The notes below the pieces were generated by a model. It had not been told where the DNA came from and ran no database searches. It saw only the letters and a list, made by a program, of their open reading frames with translations. 64,000 nt of DNA from Brevundimonas poindexterae (GTDB lineage Bacteria > Pseudomonadota > Alphaproteobacteria > Caulobacterales > Caulobacteraceae). Where the stretch lies: assembly GCF_020524625.1 (NCBI RefSeq), contig NZ_JAIVLL010000005.1, positions 62,001-126,000 of the forward strand. Direction: 5' to 3'. This document shows positions 35,906-44,640 of this stretch, piece by piece (the first letter of the stretch is position 1; each line of letters starts with the position of its first letter). Position numbers and translations under genes: made by a program.

Positions 35906-36136
35906 TCAGCGTCCCGGCGTGCCGCCCGCACGTGGACTCGCTCCGACCCGGCGCAGCTCGATCGACGCATGGATTTGTTGGATCAAGTCCGGGTCCACTG
36001 CAGCAAGCTCGCGCAGGAAAGCCGAAAGGCCGGCCAGCGCGTCAGACCCATCCGCGTTCAGCAGGCGCTCAGCCAAGGGTCGCAGGCGCTCACGCCTATG
36101 ATCGAGGTCTTGGCAGGCGGGGGCATCCAGGGACAT
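35906..36136 (-). CDS. Small hypothetical helical protein
   Basis: The protein has 76 residues from the ATG at 36136 (MSLDAPACQD). It is mostly helical, with a Leu/Ala-rich middle (ALAGLSAFLRELAAVDPDLI). It shares a transcript direction with the ribbon protein downstream. Evidence is limited to a protein-like composition. Confidence 0.4.
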   Translation of the reverse strand: MSLDAPACQDLDHRRERLRPLAERLLNADGSDALAGLSAFLRELAAVDPDLIQQIHASIELRRVGASPRAGGTPGR

Positions 36137-36297
36137 GTTCCATCTCCAAAGAGCCACCGACGAGCCTGTCTAATCGCTACCTCCGGCCGGGGCCAAGACA
36201 ATTGTTCTTGATTTGTTCTGTTGCCTGTGGAGCAAGGCGCGAGCGCAGTGGCAAGTAATCTTGCTATCGGACTCATCCGAAAGCGGACCCCCCAGAT

Positions 36298-36321
36298 GTC
36301 CGCTATGGGTGGAAAGCGGAC
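36298..36321. repeat. GTCCGCT...AGCGGAC inverted repeat
   Basis: This 24-bp element has 7-bp arms GTCCGCT and AGCGGAC around ATGGGTGGAA. A further half copy (AAGCGGAC) lies at 36280-36287. It belongs to the same short repeat family as 20265, 42489 and 43061. Confidence 0.7.
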
Positions 36322-36363
36322 TCCGGCGTGGCGACGACCCAAGCCGTCCACATGCCGAAAGAT

Positions 36364-36831
36364 TTAGGGCCACGTGTACGGCTCGGGAGTCCACGTCTTC
36401 ATGATGTCCGCTGGGGGTGTAGCGATGGACATTGACGTGATGTCGTGAAACACGATCGCCGAAACAGCATCGTCTGGCGTCGGCGGCCTGACGCTCACCA
36501 TAGCGGTGATCTTATAGTAGACGAATGCAGCCTCCTGCGGCTTGCGTGCCGCGTCGGAGCCTACCTTCGCCCGGAACGTGGGAACATCGCCGACGTAATC
36601 CGGCAGCATATAGATTTCAGGGCACTCAGCCAGAACGCCAACCCATGTGTAGGTTGCGTCGGTCAGGAGCCAGAAGGCCGCAACTGTTTCCTTGCCGTAG
36701 GCTAGATTTGAGGCATTGCAGATCCGATCGCCGACTTCTGGCAGGCTGGCGACGTCCTGAGCGGGCCGGTAGTCCTCGCACGCAGACAAGCCAAGAATGC
36801 CGACCGCCGCCAATGCCAAGCTTGAACGCAT
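36364..36831 (-). CDS. Hypothetical lipoprotein
   Basis: The protein has 155 residues from the ATG at 36831, which gives a compact signal peptide with lipobox LSAC. The mature part is acidic and carries two further cysteines (RICNAS and AECPEI). No family was recognised. It lies downstream of the dab operon on the same strand, 126 bp after the small coupled ORF. Confidence 0.7.
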   Translation of the reverse strand: MRSSLALAAVGILGLSACEDYRPAQDVASLPEVGDRICNASNLAYGKETVAAFWLLTDATYTWVGVLAECPEIYMLPDYVGDVPTFRAKVGSDAARKPQEAAFVYYKITAMVSVRPPTPDDAVSAIVFHDITSMSIATPPADIMKTWTPEPYTWP

Positions 36832-36957
36832 CCCGCCCCCGAGGTTGGAGCGCATAAGAGATCACGGGGCAAAGGTCCGCAACGGGTCGAGAGCGGTCGA
36901 GCGCGACCTGCCTTGAAGTGAGCTTTCAGCCATCTGCTCCGGGGCGGCCTCTGCGCA

Positions 36958-37089
36958 TCAGCCCAGGGGGGCAAGCAGACGATTGGCGAGCCGCGCTGCC
37001 AGCGAGCGGGAGAAATTGCTGGAGATCTGCTGCGCGCGGCCAGAACCAAGGCTAGCACGGTCGAATGGAAGCGTCTCGATCTTGGTCAT
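36958..37089 (-). CDS. 43-residue ORF coupled to the dab operon
   Basis: The ATG at 37089 overlaps the stop of the preceding 75-residue gene (ATGA). The peptide starts MTKIETLPFDRASLGSG and continues with a basic amphipathic stretch SRSLAARLANRLLAPLG. It has no homologue I recognise. The overlap and sensible composition support translation, but its size makes the call uncertain. Confidence 0.45.
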   Translation of the reverse strand: MTKIETLPFDRASLGSGRAQQISSNFSRSLAARLANRLLAPLG

Positions 37090-37313
37090 GGGCGAGGGCC
37101 CTCTCTACAGCTCGCCCGGGCGGTTAATCCGTCCGACCATGCGCCCAGTATGCGGTTGAGGATTTCCAGATCGTTCAGAACCTCGATGGGCGAACGGGCA
37201 AGAGCGTGGCGAAGGGTATCCTTGATCCAGTCGCTCATGTCCGGGTGGCCCAGCACGAACTCGATCTGTGCGTCCACGGAGGAAAGTCCTTCTCGGCGTT
37301 CCACAGTGTTCAT
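37086..37313 (-). CDS. 75-residue protein downstream of dabA
   Basis: The start ATG at 37313 has AAGGAA upstream. The sequence is acidic and helical (MNTVERREGL; WIKDTLRHALARSPIEV). It lies 59 bp after dabA on the same strand and is followed by an overlapping 43-residue ORF. It may be a small accessory subunit or regulator of the carbon pump. This is inference from position. Confidence 0.6.
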   Translation of the reverse strand: MNTVERREGLSSVDAQIEFVLGHPDMSDWIKDTLRHALARSPIEVLNDLEILNRILGAWSDGLTARASCREGPRP

Positions 37314-37372
37314 GTTCCTTGTCTCTCCATGGGAATGTCTTGGGCAGGCTTTTCGCGCGCTCGTCAGGGCGA

Positions 37373-39775
37373 TCAGGCGGCCATTTTGGCGGAGGCAGAG
37401 GCCGCGTCCGCGACTTCCGTCCAGCTCAGGTCGCCGTCGTATCGCCAAGCCATGCGTCCCGCTTCGTCGAGGGCGAAAAGGTGAAGCCATCGGTTGTCGA
37501 ACAGCGCGCGGACGCCCGGGTGTTTGCGCAAGACATCGATCATCGCCTCGCGGGGCGCCTCGACGCAGACGGTCAGGCGCAACGGCTCATGTACATATCG
37601 CTCGCCATCATGCACCGACTGCCAGGGAAGGCCGGTCCGCAGCAGGCCGCCGTTACCCTCCACCACGCCCATGCCGCCGGTTACATTGTGGAGTAGCTTG
37701 TTGCCGCCGCCGAAGACGTCGGGCGCGACGGTCGAGCCGTAGTATTGAAGGCTGATCCAGCTGGCGACGACGACCGGCGCTGTCAGGATCAACTCCAGCA
37801 CGCCGAAACCCTGGTCCTGTCGCCAGTCGTAGTCGTGCAAGAAGGCCCGCCCGCCCAGGTCGGCCCCCGCGGTTCGCGCGCGCGGGGCAGCGATGAAGGT
37901 GCTGCACCCCGCCAGCCCCCACTCCGGTCGCGTCTCCGACCAGTCGCCGGCGCGACGGGCGACTCTGCCGGCGTCGGCACGTGGCAGGCGCTGGGCACGC
38001 TCGGTTCTCGCCAAGTTGCCGGCGGTAGATAGCCAGTCACGCACACGGCAAAGGCCTTCGTCGTAGACGGTCGGCACGGCCTCCAGGTCGAACAATTCAA
38101 CCTCATCACGGGTGGTGCTGTGCAGACCGGCGACGAACAGAGTGTGGAACGGGATGTCGATGCCCCGGTCCTTTAGGGCGGCACGCACCTCGCGGTCGTT
38201 GAGCAGTCCCGCCAGAAGGCGCGCGTTGACGTCGCCCGCATAGCCGCCACAGGCCCCGCAGTGGAGGGTGCTAGCGTGCGGATTGTTGACGGTCTCCGCC
38301 CCGTGTCCAAGCAGAAGAACTAGAGGTGCGAAACCCGACGTCAGCGACAGGGCGCGCAGGACCGTCTCCGCGGTCGCCACCCGGGCTTCAAGTGACAGAG
38401 ACGAATCGAACCGGGGGGCCGGGTCGGTCAGGATCGCGTGCGATCTGAGGCCCAGTCCGTCGGCGAACAGCTTGCCGACGTAGAGCGGTCCCGCCGCCTC
38501 GACGAAAGCGAACGACGACACAGCCGCCAGCTTGAATCGGCCCCAGGCGCGTCTGGCGCGCGCCCGCACGCGGGCCAGCGCTTCCAAGGGATCGGCGGGC
38601 GACGAGGCCGTGCTGGTCACGCCCGGGTTCAGCAGGACGGGGAGCCGCCGCTCCTCGACTTCCGAACCGAAGCGGCGGTGCGCGGTGGACAGGCCAAAGA
38701 AGCCGGCGGAGCCGAGCGTCTGGATGCGCGGATCGAGGCTTTCCAGAGCCCTGCGGAACACCTCCGAGCGGACGTCGATGCAGAACGCCGCCTGCAGAAC
38801 CGGCCTGGCGGTCTGCGGCGCAAGCCGGGAAGTCGCCAGCGCCTGCGACAGGCCCCGCTGCCTCGCCCGCTCCAGCGCTTCCTGCAAGATGACGTCGATG
38901 ATCATGTCCCGATCGGGGGAAACCGGCGCCGCATGGATCGCTCGCGCCTGCACCCAGGCGCGCTCAATCTCGACCGCATAACGCTGATGCAGGGCCTCTT
39001 CCCAGATCAGGCGCACGGCCAGCAGATCCCGCAGCGTCGAGTCGGTCCCGCCGGCCAGTTCGGCCTGCCACAGGCGATAGCGCGCCGCTTGGGCCCAGCC
39101 GCCCCAGGTCGTCAGCAGCCGGTGGAAATAGGTCTGGGCCTCTCCAGAGGACAGCTTGAGACGCGTCGCCGCCCTCGTGATCGCCATCCCGGCATCCTCC
39201 GGCGCCTCGGAGGCGTGCAGGGCGAACCCCGCCAGACCCGCGATCTCCGGGGTCAGGTCATGGGCGGCCGAGGCCTTCCACGCCGCCCAGGCGCCGCGTC
39301 CGCGCGGGGCCGGCCAAAGAGCCTGTCCCTCGTCGAAAGTTGACGCTGCCCACGCGCCCAGACGCTCAGCGATCAGAGCCGGCCAGTCGATGCCGGAGGC
39401 CTCAGCAGCCAGTTCCGCCACGGTGGGAGCCGCTTGGGGAGGAAGCGCGTCGATCGTCGCCGCAGCCATCACCGCCTCCACGTCGCTCGGTCTGAGCGAG
39501 GAGGGCGCGGCGGCCCAGGCGGCGCGCAGATCGACCCCGGAAATCGTGCCGTCCTCAAGTTTTGCGCGGTACCAGGAGCGGGGCATGGTCACCGGGCCTG
39601 CGCCCACGCGGGCCAGCCGGGCGCCGGCGACGGCCAGACCCTCACCGATCTGACCGAGATAGGGATTGACCGCGACGTTGGCGGCCAGCGGCCAAGCGGG
39701 CGGGATGGCTCGTACGGCCGCTTCCACAGCGGAAGCGAACGCGTCCGGTTGCGACGAGGGGTCAGGTGCGGTCAT
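37373..39775 (-). CDS. dabA: DabA, carbonic-anhydrase-like subunit of the inorganic carbon pump (DUF2309)
   Basis: The protein has 800 residues from the ATG at 39775. The zinc site known from DabA (Cys-Asp-His-Cys) is present: AFCIDVRSE gives Cys332 and Asp334, and [10 protein letters not shown] to LHCGACGG gives His491 and Cys506, with the same 15-residue His-Cys spacing as in the Halothiobacillus protein. DabA sits on the cytoplasmic side of the membrane partner DabB and converts CO2 to bicarbonate one-way, powered by cation flow through DabB. The frame is open far upstream to 41485, but that part is an out-of-frame reading of dabB. Confidence 0.95.
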   Translation of the reverse strand: MTAPDPSSQPDAFASAVEAAVRAIPPAWPLAANVAVNPYLGQIGEGLAVAGARLARVGAGPVTMPRSWYRAKLEDGTISGVDLRAAWAAAPSSLRPSDVEAVMAAATIDALPPQAAPTVAELAAEASGIDWPALIAERLGAWAASTFDEGQALWPAPRGRGAWAAWKASAAHDLTPEIAGLAGFALHASEAPEDAGMAITRAATRLKLSSGEAQTYFHRLLTTWGGWAQAARYRLWQAELAGGTDSTLRDLLAVRLIWEEALHQRYAVEIERAWVQARAIHAAPVSPDRDMIIDVILQEALERARQRGLSQALATSRLAPQTARPVLQAAFCIDVRSEVFRRALESLDPRIQTLGSAGFFGLSTAHRRFGSEVEERRLPVLLNPGVTSTASSPADPLEALARVRARARRAWGRFKLAAVSSFAFVEAAGPLYVGKLFADGLGLRSHAILTDPAPRFDSSLSLEARVATAETVLRALSLTSGFAPLVLLLGHGAETVNNPHASTLHCGACGGYAGDVNARLLAGLLNDREVRAALKDRGIDIPFHTLFVAGLHSTTRDEVELFDLEAVPTVYDEGLCRVRDWLSTAGNLARTERAQRLPRADAGRVARRAGDWSETRPEWGLAGCSTFIAAPRARTAGADLGGRAFLHDYDWRQDQGFGVLELILTAPVVVASWISLQYYGSTVAPDVFGGGNKLLHNVTGGMGVVEGNGGLLRTGLPWQSVHDGERYVHEPLRLTVCVEAPREAMIDVLRKHPGVRALFDNRWLHLFALDEAGRMAWRYDGDLSWTEVADAASASAKMAA

Positions 39776-39801
39776 GGCCGGGGTCCTTGCGCTGGGACAG
39801 G

Positions 39802-41361
39802 TCAGTGGGAACGCCGGACGGCCCAGCCGCCGATAAGGCGGTCGAATGCGGCGTTGGCGTAGAAACCGTTGGACAGGTGCACCCTCAGGCCTGCGGCAGC
39901 GGGATGGTGCGCCCAGAGGGGGAACATTGCCTGAACCACAGCGACGGCGCCGAAGCTGAGCACGGCGAGGATCGTCAGGCCCCACTCCAGCGGTCCGGGC
40001 GGCGGGGGCGCGGGCAAGGCGCCTTCCGTGAGGCGCGTCGCCGCCATCTGAAGCGCGAAATAGGCGCCCGACGTCAGCACCGCATAAAGGGCCGTGCGAC
40101 GAGTCAGGGCCGTCGGCGCAGCGTCGGCGAAGCCCTGGGCCAGCATGTATGCGACGCCGAAGATCAGTATGGCGCCCAAGGCGATGATCTGCGGTGATTT
40201 GTGCGTCAGCCCGAAGCCCAGGCCGATGAAGACGTAGATAGTCAGGGCGACCGCGAAAGCCCGCCCCACGGCGCCCGCGTCGGGCACGGCCACCGGGCCT
40301 GGCCGCCGGATGGCTGTCACGCGTTCGACCGCGCCGCCGGACGCCAGGAAGGAATGGGCCTTGTAGAGCGAGTGCGCCACGACGTGCAGAAGCGCCAGGG
40401 GGAACAGCGCCAGCCCGCACTGAAGGATCATGAAGCCCATCTGGGCCACGGTGGACCAAGCCAGCGAGGTCTTCACCGCCGGCTGCGTCAGCATGACAAG
40501 ACTGCCGAACAGGGCCGTGAACCCACCCAGTACGACGAGCAGTGCGAGCACGCCCGGGGCCAGCAGCATCAAGTCCGCGAATCGGATCAGCAGGAATCCA
40601 CCGGCATTGACCACCCCCGCGTGCAACAGGGCGGACACGGGCGTCGGAGCCTCCATTACCTCGGTCAGCCAGCCGTGGAAGGGAAACTGGGCGGACTTGA
40701 GCACAGCCGCCACTGCCGCCAACCCGGCTGCGGTAACGGCCAGGCTTCCTCCCTCGCCCCTCGCAGCGACCTCCAGAACGACGGCGATCCCCGTCGTGTC
40801 GTAGGCTAGCGCCAAGAGCACGGCCGCCCCGATCAGCGCCAGGTCGGCGAGGCTTGACACGATCCGGGATTTTCTCGCTGCGCGGCGTGCCGCCGCCCGA
40901 TCCGGATAGAACATGAGCAGGCGTTGCAGGCAGGCGCCGGCTGCGATCCAGGCCAGGACGAACTGCACAAGGCCGCCGGCGCCGACAAGCAGCAGTACCG
41001 AAGCCAGCGTCAGACACAGCCACCCGGTGAAGGGGCCCTGACGCGCCTCTCCGTCCAGATATGTGCCGGCATAGCGGACCACGATCCAGCCGACGAAGGC
41101 GACCAGCGTCGTCATGGTCACGCCGACCACGTCCAGCCGCGCCATCAACCCGATGCCGCTCAGCCCAACCAACTGGCTCGACCCCGGTCCGGCGTACATG
41201 AGGGCGGCGACAAGACCCAGCGCCGCCAGCAGGCTGAGAAGCGCCGTTACCTCGGCCAGGCGGACCGCGGTGCGCGGCCGCACTCCCGGCGATCGGAACG
41301 CCACGACGGCGGCCAGCACCAGTGGCGCGGGAACCAGCAGCGGGAGAAGATGAACCGACAT
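39802..41361 (-). CDS. dabB: DabB, membrane cation-channel subunit of the inorganic carbon pump
   Basis: The 519-residue protein is related to NuoL/MrpA proton-conducting subunits and has about 13 hydrophobic segments. Signature stretches are [20 protein letters not shown] and [11 protein letters not shown], with the Lys, Glu and His residues of the antiporter-like channel. A GGAGG lies six bases before the ATG. It precedes dabA by 26 bp and is divergent from a LysR gene, the usual DAB arrangement. Confidence 0.93.
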   Translation of the reverse strand: MSVHLLPLLVPAPLVLAAVVAFRSPGVRPRTAVRLAEVTALLSLLAALGLVAALMYAGPGSSQLVGLSGIGLMARLDVVGVTMTTLVAFVGWIVVRYAGTYLDGEARQGPFTGWLCLTLASVLLLVGAGGLVQFVLAWIAAGACLQRLLMFYPDRAAARRAARKSRIVSSLADLALIGAAVLLALAYDTTGIAVVLEVAARGEGGSLAVTAAGLAAVAAVLKSAQFPFHGWLTEVMEAPTPVSALLHAGVVNAGGFLLIRFADLMLLAPGVLALLVVLGGFTALFGSLVMLTQPAVKTSLAWSTVAQMGFMILQCGLALFPLALLHVVAHSLYKAHSFLASGGAVERVTAIRRPGPVAVPDAGAVGRAFAVALTIYVFIGLGFGLTHKSPQIIALGAILIFGVAYMLAQGFADAAPTALTRRTALYAVLTSGAYFALQMAATRLTEGALPAPPPPGPLEWGLTILAVLSFGAVAVVQAMFPLWAHHPAAAGLRVHLSNGFYANAAFDRLIGGWAVRRSH

Positions 41362-41428
41362 GGGCCGCCTCCGGAAAAGAATCTCGGTGGCAGGCTGGAT
41401 AGTCGAGCTGGTGGATCAAAAATAATTC

Positions 41429-41444
41429 ATAGTTTGCACGGTAT
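41429..41444. promoter_or_regulatory. Candidate LysR binding site between dabB and lysR
   Basis: The 92-bp divergent region contains ATA-N10-TAT (41429-41431 and 41442-41444) in an AT-rich stretch, of the T-N11-A type that LysR regulators bind. It lies 10 bp before the lysR start. Confidence 0.4.
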
Positions 41445-41453
41445 CGTTCGATT

Positions 41454-42356
41454 ATGCAGAACGAAATCCGCGCACTGAATTTCAACCACCTGCGCTATTT
41501 CTGGGCAGTGGCGCACGAAGGTTCCCTGACCGGTGCGGCCGCGCGGCTAAACCTCTCCCAGTCGGCATTGTCAGTGCAAATCCAGAAACTGGAGCACCAG
41601 ATTGGCCACTCCCTGTTCGAGCGCGTGGGGCGCAGGCTAGTGCTGACTGAAGCCGGACAGATCGCGCTCGATTACGCCGACACGGTTTTTCAGGCCGGCC
41701 AGGAATTGCTCACGACGCTAGGAGAACGAGCCTCCGACAGGAGGCAGACGTTGAGGGTCGGCGCGCAGACGACTCTCTCACGAAATTTCCAGCTCGAGTT
41801 CCTGCGCCCGCTCGTCGGCCGTGCGGACGTGGAATTGGTCGTGCGTTCGGGCAACACCAAGGACCTCTTTCAACAGCTTGATGCCCATGCGCTGGACGTC
41901 GTCCTGACCAACACCGCCGCGCCGCCCGATGCGCGGTCTTTGCTGCGCAATCATTTGCTCGCCGAGCAGCCGGTCAGTCTCGTCGGACGGCCGCTGGGCA
42001 CGAAACAGCGGTTCCGATTTCCCGATGACCTGTCACAGCACGCCTTGCTTCTTCCTAGCCAGGACAGTGAAATCCGGGTCGCCTTCGACCGTCTGCTGGA
42101 GATCGCGCAGCTTCGTCCGACGATATTGGCAGAGGTCGACGACATGGCGATGCTGCGTCTATTGGCGAGAGAACGCGACGGCATAACCTTGGTCCCGCCC
42201 ATCGTCGTGCGGGACGAGCTGAAGACAGGGATCCTTGTCGAGCACCAAAGGATTCCGGAGGTGACCGAACGCTTCTATGCCGTGGTGAAGAAGCGCCGGT
42301 TTCCCAACCGGCTGGTCGCTCATTTGCTTGGCCGGCCGACGGCAGACCAGGTATAG
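41454..42356 (+). CDS. LysR-family regulator of the dab operon
   Basis: The 300-residue protein has an N-terminal winged HTH ([20 protein letters not shown], then [16 protein letters not shown]) and a C-terminal LysR effector domain. It resembles the NhaR/CbbR type. It is divergent from dabB across 92 bp, so control of the pump and of itself is likely, perhaps in answer to carbon or ion status. Confidence 0.9.
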   Translation: MQNEIRALNFNHLRYFWAVAHEGSLTGAAARLNLSQSALSVQIQKLEHQIGHSLFERVGRRLVLTEAGQIALDYADTVFQAGQELLTTLGERASDRRQTLRVGAQTTLSRNFQLEFLRPLVGRADVELVVRSGNTKDLFQQLDAHALDVVLTNTAAPPDARSLLRNHLLAEQPVSLVGRPLGTKQRFRFPDDLSQHALLLPSQDSEIRVAFDRLLEIAQLRPTILAEVDDMAMLRLLARERDGITLVPPIVVRDELKTGILVEHQRIPEVTERFYAVVKKRRFPNRLVAHLLGRPTADQV

Positions 42357-42488
42357 CTGGCGCGCATGCGGACAGGGGGGCTGATCGATCCCGATGAGCG
42401 GGAGCAACGTCTGCTTTCTTCCCCCGGACCAATGTCAGCTTCTGGCGCACTGCGTACGTTGGCGACACCCAACCCGTGTGATTGCAGT

Positions 42489-42537
42489 GTCCGCTTTGGG
42501 TCGGGAGCGGACAGTGGCCTGAGGGTGGAAAGCGGAC
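42489..42537. repeat. GTCCGCT...AGCGGAC inverted repeat with extra half copy
   Basis: 42489-42512 has arms GTCCGC and GCGGAC around TTTGGGTCGGGA. A half copy GGTGGAAAGCGGAC ends at 42537. The element lies between lysR and a convergent lipoprotein gene. Confidence 0.7.
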
Positions 42538-42545
42538 ACGACCGG

Positions 42546-42980
42546 TCAGCGTGTTCTTTCGCCTTCGTAGCGGACCCGCACCACATTTGATGAGAGCCCG
42601 GGCAGAGCGACCGTTTTTTCGACCAGGCGGGCACATTCACCGTTCTCTGCAACGAGTTGGCTCGGCCAGCCTTGGGCGAGGTTTTCAGATCCGGAATCGT
42701 AGAACCGATCTTCCAACGAGGTCGGTACGGCTCCGAACGGCAAACCACCTTCTCGGCTGGGGGCGTTCAAGGCGCTCAACTCTGTGTACAACGGGTGGTC
42801 GCAGATCGAAACGTACAGAGTAAACTTCCTGTAGTCGCTGCTGAATTCAAGGAGGTTGCTGTCCACATACAAGATGGTTTCGCTGCCATTCATTTGCGCC
42901 GTGACGCTTGAGAGGTCGATTCTCGAGCAGCCCAAGGTCAAAAAAGGGAGTGCGATCGCTAGTATGCTCACCCGGCGCAT
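42546..42980 (-). CDS. Hypothetical lipoprotein near the integrase end
   Basis: The protein has 144 residues with a signal peptide ending in lipobox LTLGC. The mature part has a beta-rich look (SETILYVDSNLLEFSSDYRK). No family was recognised. It is encoded on the same strand as the integrase. Confidence 0.65.
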   Translation of the reverse strand: MRRVSILAIALPFLTLGCSRIDLSSVTAQMNGSETILYVDSNLLEFSSDYRKFTLYVSICDHPLYTELSALNAPSREGGLPFGAVPTSLEDRFYDSGSENLAQGWPSQLVAENGECARLVEKTVALPGLSSNVVRVRYEGERTR

Positions 42981-43047
42981 CGGATCATCTCCAGCATGTC
43001 ATGCTATGGCAGGTTCGCAGACCTGACGTCGCTGTCCTACTGTCTCA

Positions 43048-44334
43048 TCATGCCTTGGAAGTCCGCAATGGGTCGGGAGCGGACATTCGGTCCTTGTCCG
43101 CGGCAAGTTCGCGCGAGGCGGGCCCGGCGGGCCGACCTTTGACGCACCGCAGCCTGTTCTGCTGCTGAGGCTCCACCAACTCAGCTGGTCCGTTCACGCA
43201 GTACTCCGCCCAACTATCCATGAGCACTCGTCGCTTCTTGAGGGCGTCGCCGCGACGATACGCGAGCTCAGCAGAGTTGCCGACAGTGTGAGCGAGAGCG
43301 GCCTCCGCGACCTCACGAGGGGTGGAGGTCATTTCCCCTGCCCAGTCTCTAAAGCTGCTTCGAAAGCCGTGGACGGTCACCTCTACCTTCATTCGACGGA
43401 GCACCATATCCATCGCCATGTTTGACAAGGGCATATGATTTCGTCGACCGGGGAAAATCGGACCCTGAGATTGGCCCAACTGAGAAAGGATGTCCAAGGC
43501 GGGCTCGGACAGGGGTACGCGGTGCTCCTTCGCAGCTTTCATTCGGCTTGCGGGGATCGTCCAGACCTTGCTGGCGAGATCGATTTCCTCCCACGAAGCC
43601 TTCAACGCCTCGCTTGTCCTGGCCGCAGTGAGAATCGTGAACTCCAACGCTCTCGCAGCGACGGATGGGTTGGCTCTCAAGCTGGCGTAGAACGCAGGCA
43701 CGTCGGCGAATGGCATCGCGGCATGGTGGCCTTGGCTCAAGCGTTGGCGAGCAGGCAAAATATGTTCTAGATGCCCCTTCCAAGCGGCCGGATTATCGCC
43801 CGAGCGGTGGCCGCTCACCTTCGCGATATTCAGCACCGTTTCGATATAGCCTCGGAGTAAGCCCGCGCTCGCAGGGTGAGTTTCCCATAGCGATCGAAGA
43901 ACAGGCAGCACATCGTCAGTCTGTATTTGATCGACTTTCAGGTCCCGCAAATTGCGGGCGTAGCCACCCGGTCCAATCGCACGCTTCCACCGGGCGATCG
44001 ACTTGTCGGAGCGAACAGTCGATTTCCGATCCTCGATGAAGGCGTCGGCGAGATCTCCGAACGTAGGAGTATGTCGCTTGACTCGCTTGCTGGCGATCGG
44101 GTCAATCCCATCGGCCACGCTCTCCCGCAGGGATTGAGCCCGCTCTCGAGCGCGCGCCAAGCTGACGCTGGGCGGCGATCCGAGCCCCATCTCGCGACGT
44201 CTCCCGGAGAGATGGAAGATGTAGACCCATGACCGCGCGGTCTCGCTTTGAACCCGTAGATAAAGCCCCGCCCCGTCGGCGTAGATACCCGGCTCTTTCA
44301 GTGTCGCTGCCGCCCTCGCTGAAAGCCTGTGCAT
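43048..44334 (-). CDS. int: P4-type tyrosine integrase of the island
   Basis: The protein has 428 residues from the ATG at 44334; a TTG at 44346 would add four. The N-terminal DUF4102-like arm-binding domain (GIYADGAGLYLRV) is followed by a SAM-like core-binding domain and the catalytic domain with Arg in TAARTSEALKAS, HxxR in VHGFRSSF, His in ALAHTVGN and the nucleophile Tyr in ELAYRRGDAL. The C-terminal tail of about 45 residues is partly encoded by a copy of the GTCCGC repeat. Its place next to attR suggests it integrates this island into tRNA-Arg. Confidence 0.93.
   Translation of the reverse strand: MHRLSARAAATLKEPGIYADGAGLYLRVQSETARSWVYIFHLSGRRREMGLGSPPSVSLARARERAQSLRESVADGIDPIASKRVKRHTPTFGDLADAFIEDRKSTVRSDKSIARWKRAIGPGGYARNLRDLKVDQIQTDDVLPVLRSLWETHPASAGLLRGYIETVLNIAKVSGHRSGDNPAAWKGHLEHILPARQRLSQGHHAAMPFADVPAFYASLRANPSVAARALEFTILTAARTSEALKASWEEIDLASKVWTIPASRMKAAKEHRVPLSEPALDILSQLGQSQGPIFPGRRNHMPLSNMAMDMVLRRMKVEVTVHGFRSSFRDWAGEMTSTPREVAEAALAHTVGNSAELAYRRGDALKKRRVLMDSWAEYCVNGPAELVEPQQQNRLRCVKGRPAGPASRELAADKDRMSAPDPLRTSKA
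43061..43084. repeat. GTCCGC...GCGGAC repeat inside the 3' end of int
   Basis: Arms GTCCGC and GCGGAC lie around AATGGGTCGGGA. This copy falls within the last codons of the integrase gene, and so encodes its C-terminal residues. Confidence 0.65.
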
Positions 44335-44364
44335 CGTCCTTGCCAAGTTGCCCTCGCAGCATGT

Positions 44365-44383
44365 TTCATAATTCGGTTCATAA
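44365..44383 (+). repeat. Candidate integrase arm-type sites, right end
   Basis: TTCATAA at 44365-44371 and 44377-44383, with the same 5-bp spacer as the left-end doublet at 6891-6909. They lie in the integrase promoter region, so integrase may also control its own gene. Confidence 0.55.
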
Positions 44384-44514
44384 GAAGGGGGCTGGATTGG
44401 AGCGCATCCCTAAGAACGTCCGTAGCCTATCACGGAAAATAACCATCGGAAATATAAATGCTTTTTGGACGTGAGCGTACAAACTCGAACGCGCACGGAC
44501 CCCGATTCCGCTCA

Positions 44515-44531
44515 CTTCGGGTGCGCCATTT
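44515..44531 (+). repeat. attR core: copy of the tRNA-Arg 3' end
   Basis: CTTCGGGTGCGCCATTT is identical to 6823-6839. The sequence upstream does not continue as a tRNA T arm, so this is the right junction and not a second tRNA gene. Confidence 0.88.
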
Positions 44532-44592
44532 CTTTCCCGACATTGCCGACATCGCCCTTTGACCTGACGGTCCGGCGCGCCACTTCGCGGAA

Positions 44593-44606
44593 TTGATCCA
44601 TCTCAA
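44593..44606 (+). promoter_or_regulatory. FNR/FixK-type box upstream of hemN
   Basis: TTGATCCATCTCAA matches TTGAT-N4-ATCAA with one mismatch and lies 34 bp before the hemN ATG. Anaerobic induction of hemN through FNR/FixK boxes is well established in Proteobacteria. Confidence 0.6.
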
Positions 44607-44640
44607 TGCGCGGCCTGAGGCGAGGCGCGAAGGGACGGGC

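Larger units (their letters stand above)
6823..44531. mobile_element. Integrative genomic island in tRNA-Arg(ACG), about 37.7 kb
   Basis: The boundaries are the 17-bp direct repeats at 6823-6839 and 44515-44531. A P4-type tyrosine integrase gene lies just inside the right end, and an excisionase-like HTH gene at 25161-25391. Both ends carry the doublet TTCATAA-N5-TTCATAA. Cargo comprises a DISARM-type defence locus, a DUF927/HUH replication-like module, LytTR signalling genes and a DabAB bicarbonate pump. No type IV secretion or relaxase operon is visible, so transfer would need help from outside. Genes on either side (ggt, hemN) are ordinary chromosomal genes. Confidence 0.85.

Noticed and set aside
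39776..41485. Very long minus-strand frame fused to dabA
   Set aside because: The upstream part is out of frame within dabB, rich in Arg and Gly; DabA starts at 39775 with its normal N-terminus.
44480..44534. Second tRNA gene at the right island end
   Set aside because: Only the last 17 bp match tRNA-Arg; the T arm and everything upstream cannot fold, so it is an attachment-site copy.
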